64,000 bases of DNA, taken from assembly GCF_035784015.1 (NCBI RefSeq), contig NZ_JALKOW010000002.1. The stretch is one strand, 5' to 3'. This document shows, in pieces, positions 51,129 through 60,431 of this stretch. Positions within the stretch are counted from its first letter, which is position 1, and the number at the start of each line of letters is the position of its first letter. The stretch is from Comamonas sp009360615. GTDB lineage: Bacteria; Pseudomonadota; Gammaproteobacteria; Burkholderiales; Burkholderiaceae_C. A program made the position numbers and the translations under genes. A model generated the notes under the pieces. The model made no database searches. It saw only the letters and a program-made list of their open reading frames with translations, and was not told where the DNA came from.

Positions 51129-52790
51129 ATGGCTCAATACGTTTTTTCGATGAATCACCTGACCAAGACTGTGCCGCCCAAGCGCCAGATCTTGAAGGAT
51201 ATTTCACTGAGTTTCTTCCCGGGCGCGAAGATCGGCGTGCTGGGCTTGAACGGCTCGGGCAAATCGTCGCTACTGAAGATCATGGCTGGCGTGGACAAGG
51301 AGTATGAAGGCGAAGCCATCCCCATGGCAGGCCTGTCCATCGGTTACCTGCCTCAGGAACCCCAGTTGAACCCCGAGCACACCGTGCGCCAGGCGGTGGA
51401 GGAAGCCATGGCGGAAGTGAACAACGCCAAGGCACGCCTGGAAGAGGTTTATGCCGCTTACGCGGAAGAAGATGCGGACTTTGACGCCCTGGCCGCCGAG
51501 CAGGGCGAACTGGAAGCGATCATCGCTGCTGCGGGAACGGACTCCGAGCACCAGCTGGAAATCGCTGCCGACGCGCTGCGTCTGCCTGCCTGGGATGCCA
51601 TCGTGGGCCAGCTCTCCGGTGGTGAAAAGCGCCGCGTGGCGCTGTGCAAGCTCTTGCTGTCCAAGCCCGACATGCTGCTGCTGGACGAGCCGACCAACCA
51701 CTTGGACGCCGAGTCCGTGGACTGGCTGGAGCAGTTCCTGCATCGCTTCTCCGGCACCGTGGTGGCCATTACCCACGACCGCTACTTCCTCGATAACGCC
51801 GCCGAGTGGATTCTGGAACTGGACCGTGGACATGGCATTCCCTACAAGGGCAACTATTCGGACTGGCTGATCCAGAAGGGCAACCGCCTGGAAGCCGAGC
51901 AAAAGGGCGAGGAAGCCCGCGCCAAGGCCCTGAAGAAGGAGCTGGAGTGGGTGCGCCAGAACGCCAAGGGACGTCAGGCCAAGTCCAAGGCCCGTATTGC
52001 ACGCTTCGAGGAATTGAGCGATTACGAATACCAGCAGCGCAACGAAACACAGGAAATCTTCATTCCTGTGGCCGAGCGCCTGGGCTCCAAGGTCATCGAG
52101 TTCACCAATGTCTCCAAGTCCTTTGGTGACCGCATGCTGATCGACAACCTGTCGATGAATGTTCCGGCTGGTGCCATCGTCGGCATCATCGGCCCCAACG
52201 GCGCGGGTAAATCGACGCTGTTCAAGCTGATCGCGGGCAAGGAGCAGCCCGATTCCGGCACGGTGGACATCGGCCAGACTGTGAAGATGGCCTTTGTGGA
52301 TCAGCATCGCGACGAACTGTCCAACGAAAAGACCGTCTGGGAAGATATCTCCGGTGGTCTGGACATGATCAACGTCGGCAAGTTCACCATGGCTTCCCGT
52401 GCTTATGCCGGTCGCTTCAACTTCAACGGCCAGGACCAGCAAAAGAAGGTCGGCAACCTCTCCGGGGGTGAGCGCGGCCGTCTGCATCTGGCAAAGACCT
52501 TGATTCAGGGCGGCAACGTGCTGCTGCTGGACGAGCCCTCCAATGACCTGGACGTGGAAACCCTGCGTGCGCTGGAAGATGCGCTGCTGGAATATGCCGG
52601 TACCGTGATGGTCATCTCGCATGACCGTTGGTTCCTGGACCGGATTGCCACGCATATCCTGGCCGCAGAAGGTGACTCGCAATGGGTTTTCTTTGATGGA
52701 AACTATCAAGAATACGAGGCTGATAAGAAGAAGCGACTGGGTGAGGAAGGTGCTGCACCCAAGCGTGTTCGTTACAAGGCGTTGAAGTAA
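51129..52790 (+). CDS. ettA: ABC-F protein EttA, translational throttle
   Basis: 553 residues. Two ATPase cassettes (GLNGSGKSSLL, LSGGEKRRVALCKLL, DEPTNHLDAESVDWLE; GPNGAGKSTLF, LSGGERGRLHLAKTL, DEPSNDLDVETLRALE) with the arm insert (RLEEVYAAYAEEDADFDALA) and the linker of EttA (RQAKSKARIARFEELSDYEY). It binds the ribosomal E site and gates elongation by ATP/ADP ratio. No membrane domain. Confidence 0.95.
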   Translation: MAQYVFSMNHLTKTVPPKRQILKDISLSFFPGAKIGVLGLNGSGKSSLLKIMAGVDKEYEGEAIPMAGLSIGYLPQEPQLNPEHTVRQAVEEAMAEVNNAKARLEEVYAAYAEEDADFDALAAEQGELEAIIAAAGTDSEHQLEIAADALRLPAWDAIVGQLSGGEKRRVALCKLLLSKPDMLLLDEPTNHLDAESVDWLEQFLHRFSGTVVAITHDRYFLDNAAEWILELDRGHGIPYKGNYSDWLIQKGNRLEAEQKGEEARAKALKKELEWVRQNAKGRQAKSKARIARFEELSDYEYQQRNETQEIFIPVAERLGSKVIEFTNVSKSFGDRMLIDNLSMNVPAGAIVGIIGPNGAGKSTLFKLIAGKEQPDSGTVDIGQTVKMAFVDQHRDELSNEKTVWEDISGGLDMINVGKFTMASRAYAGRFNFNGQDQQKKVGNLSGGERGRLHLAKTLIQGGNVLLLDEPSNDLDVETLRALEDALLEYAGTVMVISHDRWFLDRIATHILAAEGDSQWVFFDGNYQEYEADKKKRLGEEGAAPKRVRYKALK

Positions 52791-52838
52791 GCGACAAAAT
52801 GATTCCAGCCTCGGCTGGAACGGGTATTCTTAGGGGCT

Positions 52839-55145
52839 ATGAGCCTCGCACATGCATCCGTTTCCGTGCTGCGCACCTGCCTTGTCCAGGCAGTGCGTGG
52901 CGCTGATGCATTCGCGCTGCGATTGCTGCAGCGCACCGAATATGCGTTGGAGCAGTCGCTTTCAACAGGTTTCCACTCCGCAAGGCGCGATGTGCTTGGC
53001 GCCGCACTGCATAACCTGCAGCAGCACCGGGCCTCGGTGATCAGCAGCTTTGCGCAGAATTTGCTCGAAGCGCTGGTACTGTCGGCGCGCCAGCCTTTTT
53101 CCTTTTCGGCACAGACACTGGATACCGTCAATGGTCCGCTTTTGCCGCTGGCGGCCGTGGCCGAGTCAGCCAGTCGGCAGCTGAAGGCCGAGCACAAGAT
53201 GGCGCAGATGGTCGAGCCCCAGGTCGAGCTGGTGCTGGCTGACCTGGATGCCTTGATGAGCGGGGCGCAGGGACTGGAGTCTGCCCGACCCGAATGTAAC
53301 CCGTTGCGACTGCAGAACTATGTACGGGCTTTGAGCCAGTCGCTGACGGCCGTGCAGCCCGCCACCGAAGTGGCCGATTGCTGGCACGAGTTCATGTCGC
53401 AGCAGCTGGGGCCCATTCTGGCTTCGGAATATTCCCGCGCAGCCCATGTGCTGCGCCAGCATGGTGTGCAGCCTGCCCGCTATGGCGCGGAGGGGGATAC
53501 CCGGCATCCATGTCTGCTGACCCTTCGGCTGCTGCAGGAGCTGGCCTCGGATCTGCGCTGGATCGATGACTCGCGCTGCACCGTGCCCCAGTCGCTGACG
53601 GATTCCATGCTGGCGAGCTGGCCTGAGACCGAGCCTGCTGCCGTTGCCATGTCTTCCGTGCAGGATCCAGGTCTGGAGCCTGGCTGGACTTCCTACTCGG
53701 CGAATGCCTTGCAGACCTCTCGGCAGCCCTGGGTGCCCAGTGTGCTGGGGGGGCAGCGCTCCGCGCAGCCCAGTCAGGCGCCCAGCGCTCTGATTCAGAT
53801 ACGCACGCTGCATCGCATGATGAGCCATATGACCAGTGACGGTCGACTGTTGCCGCCCGTGCAGCGGATCCTGCTGAGAATCGAGCCCGTGTTGAGCCAG
53901 CTGGTGGCACATGACGCGTCGTTCTTCGAGGATCGTTGGCATCCTGCGCGGCAACTGCTGGATGAGCTGACGGCTCGAAGTCTCTGGTTTGCCAGTGAAT
54001 CTGCTCTGGGATTCGCGCATTTCATCGCGGTTGCCGAGGCTGCGGCGAACCAGCTGGCCGGCTCCGGCGGCGCGAATGCCCATGTGTTTGCGCAGGTCCT
54101 GCAGTTCGTGCGCGAGCAGTGGCCGCCGGAAGGTCGCATGAGCCGCACCACGGCGATACGCCAGCAGACCGAAGCCGAGCCATCCACCCGGTCGGGGCTG
54201 ATGGGCTTGGCGCTGGCGTCGCTGGAGGGGCCGATCGCGGGTTCCGTCGGACGGATCAAGCCGGATGCCCGGCAGGTCGCCCAGATGATTCGCGGCTTGC
54301 CCAGTGCCAAGGGCGTGCCCGAGGATATTCTGGATTTCGTGACCGGCCCCTGGGCCGGCGTGATTGCCCAGGCACATCAGCAGGCCGAGCCAGGACAGGA
54401 GCGCGACCCTGGCGGCTATCTGGCATTGGTTCCCAGCTTGCTGTGGAGTGTGTCCCCGCAGGCAGCTCAGGATGCGGCGCGACTGGTGGAACTTGCGCCC
54501 AGACTGCAACGTCGTCTGGCCCGTGGCTTGCGCAGCGTCGGCCGTACCGACGCCGAGATCGCCGCGCTTGCAGCGCGTCTGGGTAGTCTGCACCAGCGGG
54601 CGCTCGATGCGGCCGAGGCCGCGAATCGGATCGGCTCGGACGATTTGGCCCGAGGGGGTGTGCTGGGGGAACTGCCCAGCCTGCTGTCGAGCCTGGAAGG
54701 AGGCGCGGAAACCGTGGGTGCAGGGCTGGAGATCACCTTGCCCGTACTGACCGACAGCATCCAGGACATGCCGTTGGAGACGGATGCGCGAGAAATGCAC
54801 ACCCGGGCGGCACAGTATTCTTCCCGGCCTGTTTTCAAGACGCTGCCGCAGAAGATGGTCGCAGACGCCGAGCTTGGCCCGGGAGCCATTGCCTGCCCTG
54901 CGTCGCCGCTGCAGGCTTCCCCGATCCAGAGCAGACCCGTGGAGGCTGCAGAGTGGCCACTGGGCACGTGGGTGGAACTGTGCAACGAGCGCCAGCAACT
55001 GCGAACCAAGCTGACCTGGGTCAGCCCGCAGCAGAGCCTTTTTCTGTTCACCGCCGAGGATGGGAGCACGCAGTCGATGACGCGTCGGATGCGCGACAAG
55101 CTGCTGGCTCAGGGACAGCTGCGGCGGCTTGAGGCGACGGCTTAG
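52839..55145 (+). CDS. DUF1631 family protein
   Basis: 768 residues. The DUF1631 pattern is spread along the chain, with a C-terminal PilZ-like beta barrel (GTWVELCNERQQLRTKLTWV, FLFTAEDGSTQSMTRR). Large helical N-terminal part (RTEYALEQSLSTGFHSARRD). In older records such proteins were mislabelled thymidine phosphorylase; a c-di-GMP-linked role via PilZ is suspected but not shown. A TTCCAGCC/GGCTGGAA hairpin (52803-52820) lies between ettA and this start. It overlaps the convergent P1 gene by 4 bases. Confidence 0.88.
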   Translation: MSLAHASVSVLRTCLVQAVRGADAFALRLLQRTEYALEQSLSTGFHSARRDVLGAALHNLQQHRASVISSFAQNLLEALVLSARQPFSFSAQTLDTVNGPLLPLAAVAESASRQLKAEHKMAQMVEPQVELVLADLDALMSGAQGLESARPECNPLRLQNYVRALSQSLTAVQPATEVADCWHEFMSQQLGPILASEYSRAAHVLRQHGVQPARYGAEGDTRHPCLLTLRLLQELASDLRWIDDSRCTVPQSLTDSMLASWPETEPAAVAMSSVQDPGLEPGWTSYSANALQTSRQPWVPSVLGGQRSAQPSQAPSALIQIRTLHRMMSHMTSDGRLLPPVQRILLRIEPVLSQLVAHDASFFEDRWHPARQLLDELTARSLWFASESALGFAHFIAVAEAAANQLAGSGGANAHVFAQVLQFVREQWPPEGRMSRTTAIRQQTEAEPSTRSGLMGLALASLEGPIAGSVGRIKPDARQVAQMIRGLPSAKGVPEDILDFVTGPWAGVIAQAHQQAEPGQERDPGGYLALVPSLLWSVSPQAAQDAARLVELAPRLQRRLARGLRSVGRTDAEIAALAARLGSLHQRALDAAEAANRIGSDDLARGGVLGELPSLLSSLEGGAETVGAGLEITLPVLTDSIQDMPLETDAREMHTRAAQYSSRPVFKTLPQKMVADAELGPGAIACPASPLQASPIQSRPVEAAEWPLGTWVELCNERQQLRTKLTWVSPQQSLFLFTAEDGSTQSMTRRMRDKLLAQGQLRRLEATA

Positions 55146-56179
55146 CTGCCTGTGCGCAAATCCTGATGGCTGGGCAGTGTTGTCTGGCCTTCGATCCGCA
55201 CCGATTGGGCGAGTAATACAGCGCGGGCGGTGGCAACGGCCACGGCTTCGGCTGCCAAGGTGCTCAGCGTCATCATTCCAGGCGACTTGCCACTGCGCCC
55301 CGTGCCCAGGGCAAACAGGCTGTCGCCATCGCTCATGGTATGCACGGGATTGATGGCACGTGCCAGGCCATCGTGGGCGACCACGGCCAGGCGGTGGGCC
55401 TGGGCCTTGGTGAGGACTGCGTCGGTCGCCACGACACCGACCGTGGTGTTGCTGCCGGCCAGCACCGGCCTGGGCTCTTCGCCCGCCAGAAGGGCATCGC
55501 GGGTGCCACGCAATTGCAGGCCGTCTGCCGTGCGTGCCCCGGCCAGCAACTCGCCGGTAAAGGGATTGAACACATCGCCCAGGGCATTGCAGGCAATGAT
55601 GGCTCCCACGGTGACGCCATCGACGCTGAAGCTGGCCGTGCCTATACCGCCCTTCATGGCGCGCTCATGTCCGAAGACCTTGCCCACCACGGCACCGGTG
55701 CCGGCACCCACGCTGCCCTCTGCGGGTCGCCCCGTGACGGAGTGCGCCCCCGCATTCCTGCAGGCGGCATAGCCGGAGGCGGCATCGGGGCGGATGCGCC
55801 AGTCGCCCATCATCACGTCGAAGAGCACTGCTGCGGGCACCAGCGGAATCCGGCCCACGCCGATATTCAGGCCCGCGCCTTGTTCTTCCAGCCAGCGCAC
55901 CACCCCTGTGGCTGCGTCCAGCCCCCAGGCGCTGCCGCCCGCCAGGAGGATGCCGTGGACCTCCTGAACCAGGTTGCTGGGGTGCAGCAAATCGGTCTCG
56001 CGCGTACCAGGGGCTGCGCCGCGGACATCCGCCCCGCCCACGGCACCCAGGGGACAAAGCACGGCGGTGCAGCCCGTGGGGCGGCGCGAGTCGCTGAAAT
56101 GCCCGACGGAAATGCCCTGCACAAGGCCGATATGGCCCTCATGTGCGAGCAGGTCCTGAATGGTTGAAATAGCGCTCAT
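55142..56179 (-). CDS. P1 family L-aminopeptidase / D-esterase (DmpA-like)
   Basis: 345 residues from ATG 56179 (ribosome site AAGGAGC); the frame from 56257 is not needed. GISVGHFSDSRRPTGCTAVL, LAGGSAWGLDAATGVVRWLE and GAGTGAVVGK match the family. The chain should self-cleave before the nucleophile in AGSNTTVGVVATDA (the second Thr by analogy), giving alpha and beta subunits. It acts on small peptides or amides. No signal peptide, so probably cytosolic. Confidence 0.88.
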   Translation of the reverse strand: MSAISTIQDLLAHEGHIGLVQGISVGHFSDSRRPTGCTAVLCPLGAVGGADVRGAAPGTRETDLLHPSNLVQEVHGILLAGGSAWGLDAATGVVRWLEEQGAGLNIGVGRIPLVPAAVLFDVMMGDWRIRPDAASGYAACRNAGAHSVTGRPAEGSVGAGTGAVVGKVFGHERAMKGGIGTASFSVDGVTVGAIIACNALGDVFNPFTGELLAGARTADGLQLRGTRDALLAGEEPRPVLAGSNTTVGVVATDAVLTKAQAHRLAVVAHDGLARAINPVHTMSDGDSLFALGTGRSGKSPGMMTLSTLAAEAVAVATARAVLLAQSVRIEGQTTLPSHQDLRTGS

Positions 56180-56340
56180 GACTGTGCTCCTTGAATTCTT
56201 TATGTGACTATTTGCATAAATGAATGGTTTTTTATTCTTTAGGGTTTGCCCGTGCAAGCTTCATACTTACTACATTGTTGCAGCGCGGTAAACAAATGAG
56301 AGCCGTGCTGCCCACGCGCACCACATTCAAGGAGTGATCC

Positions 56341-57177
56341 ATGCCCGCTCATTTTTCCTTTGCTGCCAGTCGCCGGGCCGTTCTCGCCACTGCTGCAGTC
56401 GCATTGCTGGCGACCGCCGGCGTGCCCGCTCTGGCGCAGGACCCGGTCAAGAAGAACCTGCTGATTGGCGCCACCGCCGGCTCCAATTACGACCTGCTGC
56501 AAAAAGGCATCGTGCCCCAGCTGCAGAAAAAGGGCTACCAGATCAAGCTGATCGAGTTCAACGACTATGTGCAGCCCAATCTGGCGCTGTCGGACGGATC
56601 GCTGGATGCCAACTTCTTCCAGCATCGCGCCTATTTCGAGCAGTTCACCACTGACCGCAAGCTGGCGCTGAGCGCGATTGCGCAAGGCCCGGTGGCACCC
56701 ATGGGCGTCTACAGCAAGAAGCACAAATCCTTGGTCGATATCAAGAGTGGTGCCAAGGTGGCTCTGCCCAACGATCCCAGCAATCTGGCCCGTGCATTGC
56801 TGGTGCTGCAGCAGGCCGGTCTGGTCAAGGTCAAGGATGGCGTGAACCCGGCTCGCATCTCGGAGCTGGATCTGGCCGCAAACCCCCACAAGCTCAAGTT
56901 CGTGGCGCTGGAGGCCGCCCAGCTGCCGCGCGTGCTGGAGGATGCCGACTATGTGGTGGTCAACGGCAATTTTGCCGTTTCCTCGGGCCTGAAGCTGAGC
57001 GAGGCCGTGGTGCTGGAAAAGACTCCCGATCTTTACCTGAACGTCGTGGCCGTGAAGACCGGCAACGAAAACAGCCAGTGGGCCAAGGATCTGGCCGCCG
57101 CCTACCGCTCGCCTGAGTTCAAGGCCGTTGTGGACAGCCAGTTTCCCGGCTACTCCAAGCCTGCCTTCCTGAAGTGA
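56341..57177 (+). CDS. metQ: MetQ/NlpA family substrate-binding protein, copy 1
   Basis: 278 residues. An alanine-rich signal peptide (RRAVLATAAVALLATAGVPALAQ) and the MetQ core (IEFNDYVQPNLALSDGSLDA, then NFFQHRAYFEQF, APMGVYSKKHKSL, ALPNDPSNLARALLVLQQAG). It binds methionine or a related sulfur compound for ABC uptake. No ATPase or permease gene is adjacent, so it must work with a transporter encoded elsewhere. Copy 2 follows after a terminator. Confidence 0.92.
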   Translation: MPAHFSFAASRRAVLATAAVALLATAGVPALAQDPVKKNLLIGATAGSNYDLLQKGIVPQLQKKGYQIKLIEFNDYVQPNLALSDGSLDANFFQHRAYFEQFTTDRKLALSAIAQGPVAPMGVYSKKHKSLVDIKSGAKVALPNDPSNLARALLVLQQAGLVKVKDGVNPARISELDLAANPHKLKFVALEAAQLPRVLEDADYVVVNGNFAVSSGLKLSEAVVLEKTPDLYLNVVAVKTGNENSQWAKDLAAAYRSPEFKAVVDSQFPGYSKPAFLK

Positions 57178-57198
57178 TCGGGCTGGACTGAAGACGCC

Positions 57199-57224
57199 AA
57201 GGGCCGCAATGCGGCCCTTTTTTC
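57199..57224 (+). terminator. Terminator between the two metQ genes
   Basis: AAGGGCCGC-AAT-GCGGCCCTT followed by TTTTT. The second metQ therefore has its own promoter. Confidence 0.9.
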
Positions 57225-57382
57225 ATACCCGTGGATTGGCTGGTTTTAGATGAAAAGCAAATAAGAGCATGGGTTTTTATTAGTTGGAATTTGCCTCCGC
57301 GGTCTGGATACTGCAAAGGCCTCTGCATGCTGCAGAGCCAAACCTTTCGCATCAAAACTCAGTACATCGACGAGGAGCAAGC

Positions 57383-58225
57383 ATGACCCACCTTTTTTCC
57401 GTGGCACCGCGCCGCCGCAGTTTTCTGACCACCACTCTGCTGGCAGGCGCTGCACTGGTCATGGGCGCCCTGCCGGCGGCGGCGCAGGACGCCGGCAAAA
57501 AGCAATTGGTCATCGGCGGCACGGCCGGCTCCAACATCGATCAGCTGCAATATGGCATCGTGCCCATCCTGCAGAAGAAGGGCTACAAGGTGCGCCTGGT
57601 GGAGTTCAACGACTATGTGCAGCCCAATCTGGCCCTGGCCGACGGTTCGCTGGACGCCAACTTCTTCCAGCACGAGGTGTATTTCAACCAGTTCAAGGGG
57701 GATCGCAAGCTGGATCTGACTGCCCTGGTGCAGGGGCCGATTGCGCCGATGGGCGTCTACAGCAAGCAGCGCAAGAGTCTGGCCGAACTGAAGGAGGGAG
57801 ATCGTATCGCCCTGCCCAACGACGCCAGCAACCTGGCGCGGGGCATCCTGCTGCTGCAGCAGGCGGGGCTGGTCAAGCTCAAGGAAGGCGTGAACCCGCT
57901 GCGGGTGTCCGAGCTGGATCTGGCCTCCAATCCCAAGAAGATCAAGCTCGTTCCTCTGGATGCGGCCCATCTGCCGCGTGCGCTTGACGATGCGCAGTAC
58001 GCCATCATCAACGGAAACTTTGCGATTTCCTCGGGCCTGAAGCTTTCAGACTCGGTGCTGCTGGAAAAGACCCCCGAGCACTATCTGAACATCGTGGCCG
58101 TCAAGACCAGGGACAAGGATGCGCAGTGGGCCAAGGATCTGGCTGCAGCCTACAAGTCCGCCGAGTTCAAGGGCGTGGTGGACAGCAGGTTTGCGGGCTA
58201 TGCCAAGCCTGCCTTCCTGCAATAG
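57383..58225 (+). CDS. metQ: MetQ/NlpA family substrate-binding protein, copy 2
   Basis: 280 residues from ATG 57383 (ribosome site GAGGAG). About 70% like copy 1 by eye (VEFNDYVQPNLALADGSLDA shared), so a tandem duplication. Signal peptide RRRSFLTTTLLAGAALVMGA. Upstream DNA also matches copy 1 around a T-rich motif (ATGGGTTTTTATTAGTTGG here, ATGGTTTTTTATTCTTTAGG there), suggesting the same regulator. Confidence 0.92.
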   Translation: MTHLFSVAPRRRSFLTTTLLAGAALVMGALPAAAQDAGKKQLVIGGTAGSNIDQLQYGIVPILQKKGYKVRLVEFNDYVQPNLALADGSLDANFFQHEVYFNQFKGDRKLDLTALVQGPIAPMGVYSKQRKSLAELKEGDRIALPNDASNLARGILLLQQAGLVKLKEGVNPLRVSELDLASNPKKIKLVPLDAAHLPRALDDAQYAIINGNFAISSGLKLSDSVLLEKTPEHYLNIVAVKTRDKDAQWAKDLAAAYKSAEFKGVVDSRFAGYAKPAFLQ

Positions 58226-58228
58226 GCC

Positions 58229-59431
58229 TCAGCCGACCAGGGCCTGAACCTCATGCTCCAGATGGCGCAGCGCACGCAGCTCGATCTGCTGCAGCTGCGC
58301 TTTCTGCGCTTCGGGCAGACCCTGCAAAAGCGCGGCGGCGCCAAAGTCGCCGAGCACTGCCTGCCCGGTCTGCAGATTGCACAGGACATTGTGCGCATAC
58401 AGATCGCCATGCAGCAGACCTCGGCCGTGCAGGTGGGCGATGCCAGAGCGTATGCCTTGCAGCAGGTGACGCGCCAAGCCCGCCTGAAGACGCAGTTCGG
58501 GGTCATAGACATCCCGTGTGCAACTGTCGAAGCTGGGCGGACCGGCCAGCGGCTGCATGGCGGAATCCAGCAAAGGCAGGGCCGTGGCCATTTTCCCGCC
58601 GGGCGCACCCAGGACCTGCGCCAGTGGCGTCAGCAGATGAGGGTGCTGCCCTGCCGCAATGCCGGCTGCCAGTTCGGACTGCGGTGTGCCGTCGCTGGTC
58701 CGGGCGGCCTTGAAAACCTTGAGCGCCAGATCCTGTCCGTTGAGGCTGGCGCGGTAGAGATGGCCGCTGGCACCTTCGCCCAGCTTGCCGGCGATTTGCA
58801 GATTTTGATAAAAAATGGGGCCAATCCCATGCCCTGAAATCGTATCCAGCTCCTGTTTTTGAGTCATTGGATTGCCTGCCAGCGCCAGCCATGCCAGGCG
58901 AGGAAGGCGGAAGATGACTTCAGGAGCATCTTCGAAACGGTTGCTTGCAATGCGCAGCAACTCCAGCGCCTGGCAATGCTCAAGGCTCCGGGGCAGCTGC
59001 CTCAGCTGGTTGCACGACAGCATGAGCTTTTGCAGACGCGTGCATTGGCCCATGGATTCGGGCAGCTGGTGCACGTGGTTGTCCGTGAGAATCAGCCAGC
59101 GCAGGCGCGCCGGCAGGCTGTCCTCTGGCACATGCCTGATGCGGCACGCCTTGAAGCCCACCATTTCGAGTTGCGGCATGCGGCCCAGCACGCGGGGCAG
59201 TTCACCGAACGGATTGTTCGAGGCAAACAGAATGCGCAGCCGCGTAAAACGCGTCAGATCATCGGGCAGGGTGCTGAGCTGGTTGCCCGAAAGATCGAGG
59301 ATCTCCAGCGTCTCGGTCAGCTGATAAAGCGCGGCTGGGAACTCGCTCAGGCCATCGCTGAGCCTGATATGGTGGGCGCCGGCCAGTGAACCATTGGCCA
59401 GCCCGGAGTGAAACTGTTCTAGCGTCAACAT
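58229..59431 (-). CDS. Leucine-rich repeat protein kinase
   Basis: 400 residues. About seven to eight leucine-rich repeats (residues 20-190; LEILDLSGNQLSTLPDDLTR and LRWLILTDNHVHQLPESMGQ are typical) are followed by a small Ser/Thr-type kinase domain: Gly loop GKLGEGASGHLY, Lys in LALKVF, catalytic loop LLHGDLYAHNVLC (HGD instead of HRD) and DFG in LGDFGAA. The C-lobe is short. No membrane segment. Divergent from the ankyrin gene with 42 bases between. Confidence 0.88.
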   Translation of the reverse strand: MLTLEQFHSGLANGSLAGAHHIRLSDGLSEFPAALYQLTETLEILDLSGNQLSTLPDDLTRFTRLRILFASNNPFGELPRVLGRMPQLEMVGFKACRIRHVPEDSLPARLRWLILTDNHVHQLPESMGQCTRLQKLMLSCNQLRQLPRSLEHCQALELLRIASNRFEDAPEVIFRLPRLAWLALAGNPMTQKQELDTISGHGIGPIFYQNLQIAGKLGEGASGHLYRASLNGQDLALKVFKAARTSDGTPQSELAAGIAAGQHPHLLTPLAQVLGAPGGKMATALPLLDSAMQPLAGPPSFDSCTRDVYDPELRLQAGLARHLLQGIRSGIAHLHGRGLLHGDLYAHNVLCNLQTGQAVLGDFGAAALLQGLPEAQKAQLQQIELRALRHLEHEVQALVG

Positions 59432-59473
59432 AGGACGCGCAGTCTAAGCTCCAAGCACGATGGAGGTACGGAG

Positions 59474-59983
59474 ATGAGCCTGAAACTGCTCAAGGCTGCT
59501 GAAAAAGGGGAGATCTCGGCACTGGCGCTGCGCCTGAAGGACGGTGACGATATTGCCTATGTGCAAAAGAGCACAGGCCTCAATGCGCTGATCACGGCCC
59601 TCAATTGCGGCAACGATGCCGCAGCGCAATGGCTGGTGGAGCAAGGCAGCCCGCTGGATCAGGTGAGCCTGGCAACGGGCATGACTGCTACCGCCTGGGC
59701 GGCCTTCAACGGGCGCACAGAGATGCTGCAGGTGTTGCGGCAAGCGGGTGCCGATCTCGACAAGACCGGGGATGGCAAAGGCCGCACCCCGTATCTGTTG
59801 GCTGTGGAGCATGGCGCCTGGGAGGCTGTGCGCTGGTTCTGGTCGGCCGGGGTCGATCTCCGGCGAAGAGACGCCCAGGGTCGCAATGCCCATGATCTGC
59901 TGGTGCACGGCGGTCGTGATGTGCCCGGGGATCTGCTGGAGCGTGTGGCAGGCCATGTGGCCGCCCCGCCCACAGGGCGGTGA
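59474..59983 (+). CDS. Ankyrin repeat protein
   Basis: 169 residues with four to five ankyrin repeats (GLNALITALNCGNDAAAQWL, TAWAAFNGRTEMLQVLRQAG, TPYLLAVEHGAWEAVRWFWS). No signal peptide. ATG 59474 follows GGAGGTACGGAG. Partner unknown; divergence from a protein kinase with protein-binding repeats suggests a shared pathway, which is inference. Confidence 0.85.
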   Translation: MSLKLLKAAEKGEISALALRLKDGDDIAYVQKSTGLNALITALNCGNDAAAQWLVEQGSPLDQVSLATGMTATAWAAFNGRTEMLQVLRQAGADLDKTGDGKGRTPYLLAVEHGAWEAVRWFWSAGVDLRRRDAQGRNAHDLLVHGGRDVPGDLLERVAGHVAAPPTGR

Positions 59984-60042
59984 CGGGATGACGAGATGCC
60001 ATGCTCGCATGGCGTCGCCATCGACTCAGCCGCGAGGCAGCA

Positions 60043-60414
60043 TCAGGAAGCTGGCTGAATGCGGGTGATGATCAGCGTGCCGTCCCTGTCCTCCGCACGG
60101 AACCGCACCTTGTCACCGGGCTTGAAGGAGGCCGACTGTGCGGAGTCTGACAGCGCAAACACCATGGTCATGGGAGGCATGTCCAGGTTCTTGATCTCTT
60201 CATGGCGGATCGTCAGCTTTCCGGTGCGGCCATCCACACGGGTGATTTCACCTGCAGTCAGCACCTCGGTCTGGCCGGTTGGTGCGGCTGCCGCAGCATT
60301 GGTCGTCGCAGCGTGACCTGCATGCGCCGAGTGATCCTGTGCGAAGGCGGGAGAAGCCAGTGCAATGCCGAGGCTCAGGGCTGTCCAAGGGGTGTGAAAG
60401 AGTTTTTTCATCAT
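60043..60414 (-). CDS. CusF-like periplasmic copper-binding protein
   Basis: 123 residues. Signal peptide MMKKLFHTPWTALSLGIALA, a His-rich linker (DHSAHAGHAA), and the CusF core with IRHEEIKNLDMPPMTMVF (His/Met copper site). It chaperones Cu(I) or Ag(I) to efflux. Last gene of the minus-strand copper operon. Confidence 0.9.
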   Translation of the reverse strand: MMKKLFHTPWTALSLGIALASPAFAQDHSAHAGHAATTNAAAAAPTGQTEVLTAGEITRVDGRTGKLTIRHEEIKNLDMPPMTMVFALSDSAQSASFKPGDKVRFRAEDRDGTLIITRIQPAS

Positions 60415-60431
60415 GTTCTCCTGAATGGGGG

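Noticed and set aside
51270..52709. 479-codon minus-strand frame
   Set aside because: Shadow of ettA.
53166..54998. 610-codon minus-strand frame
   Set aside because: Shadow of the DUF1631 gene; long antisense frames are common in this GC range.
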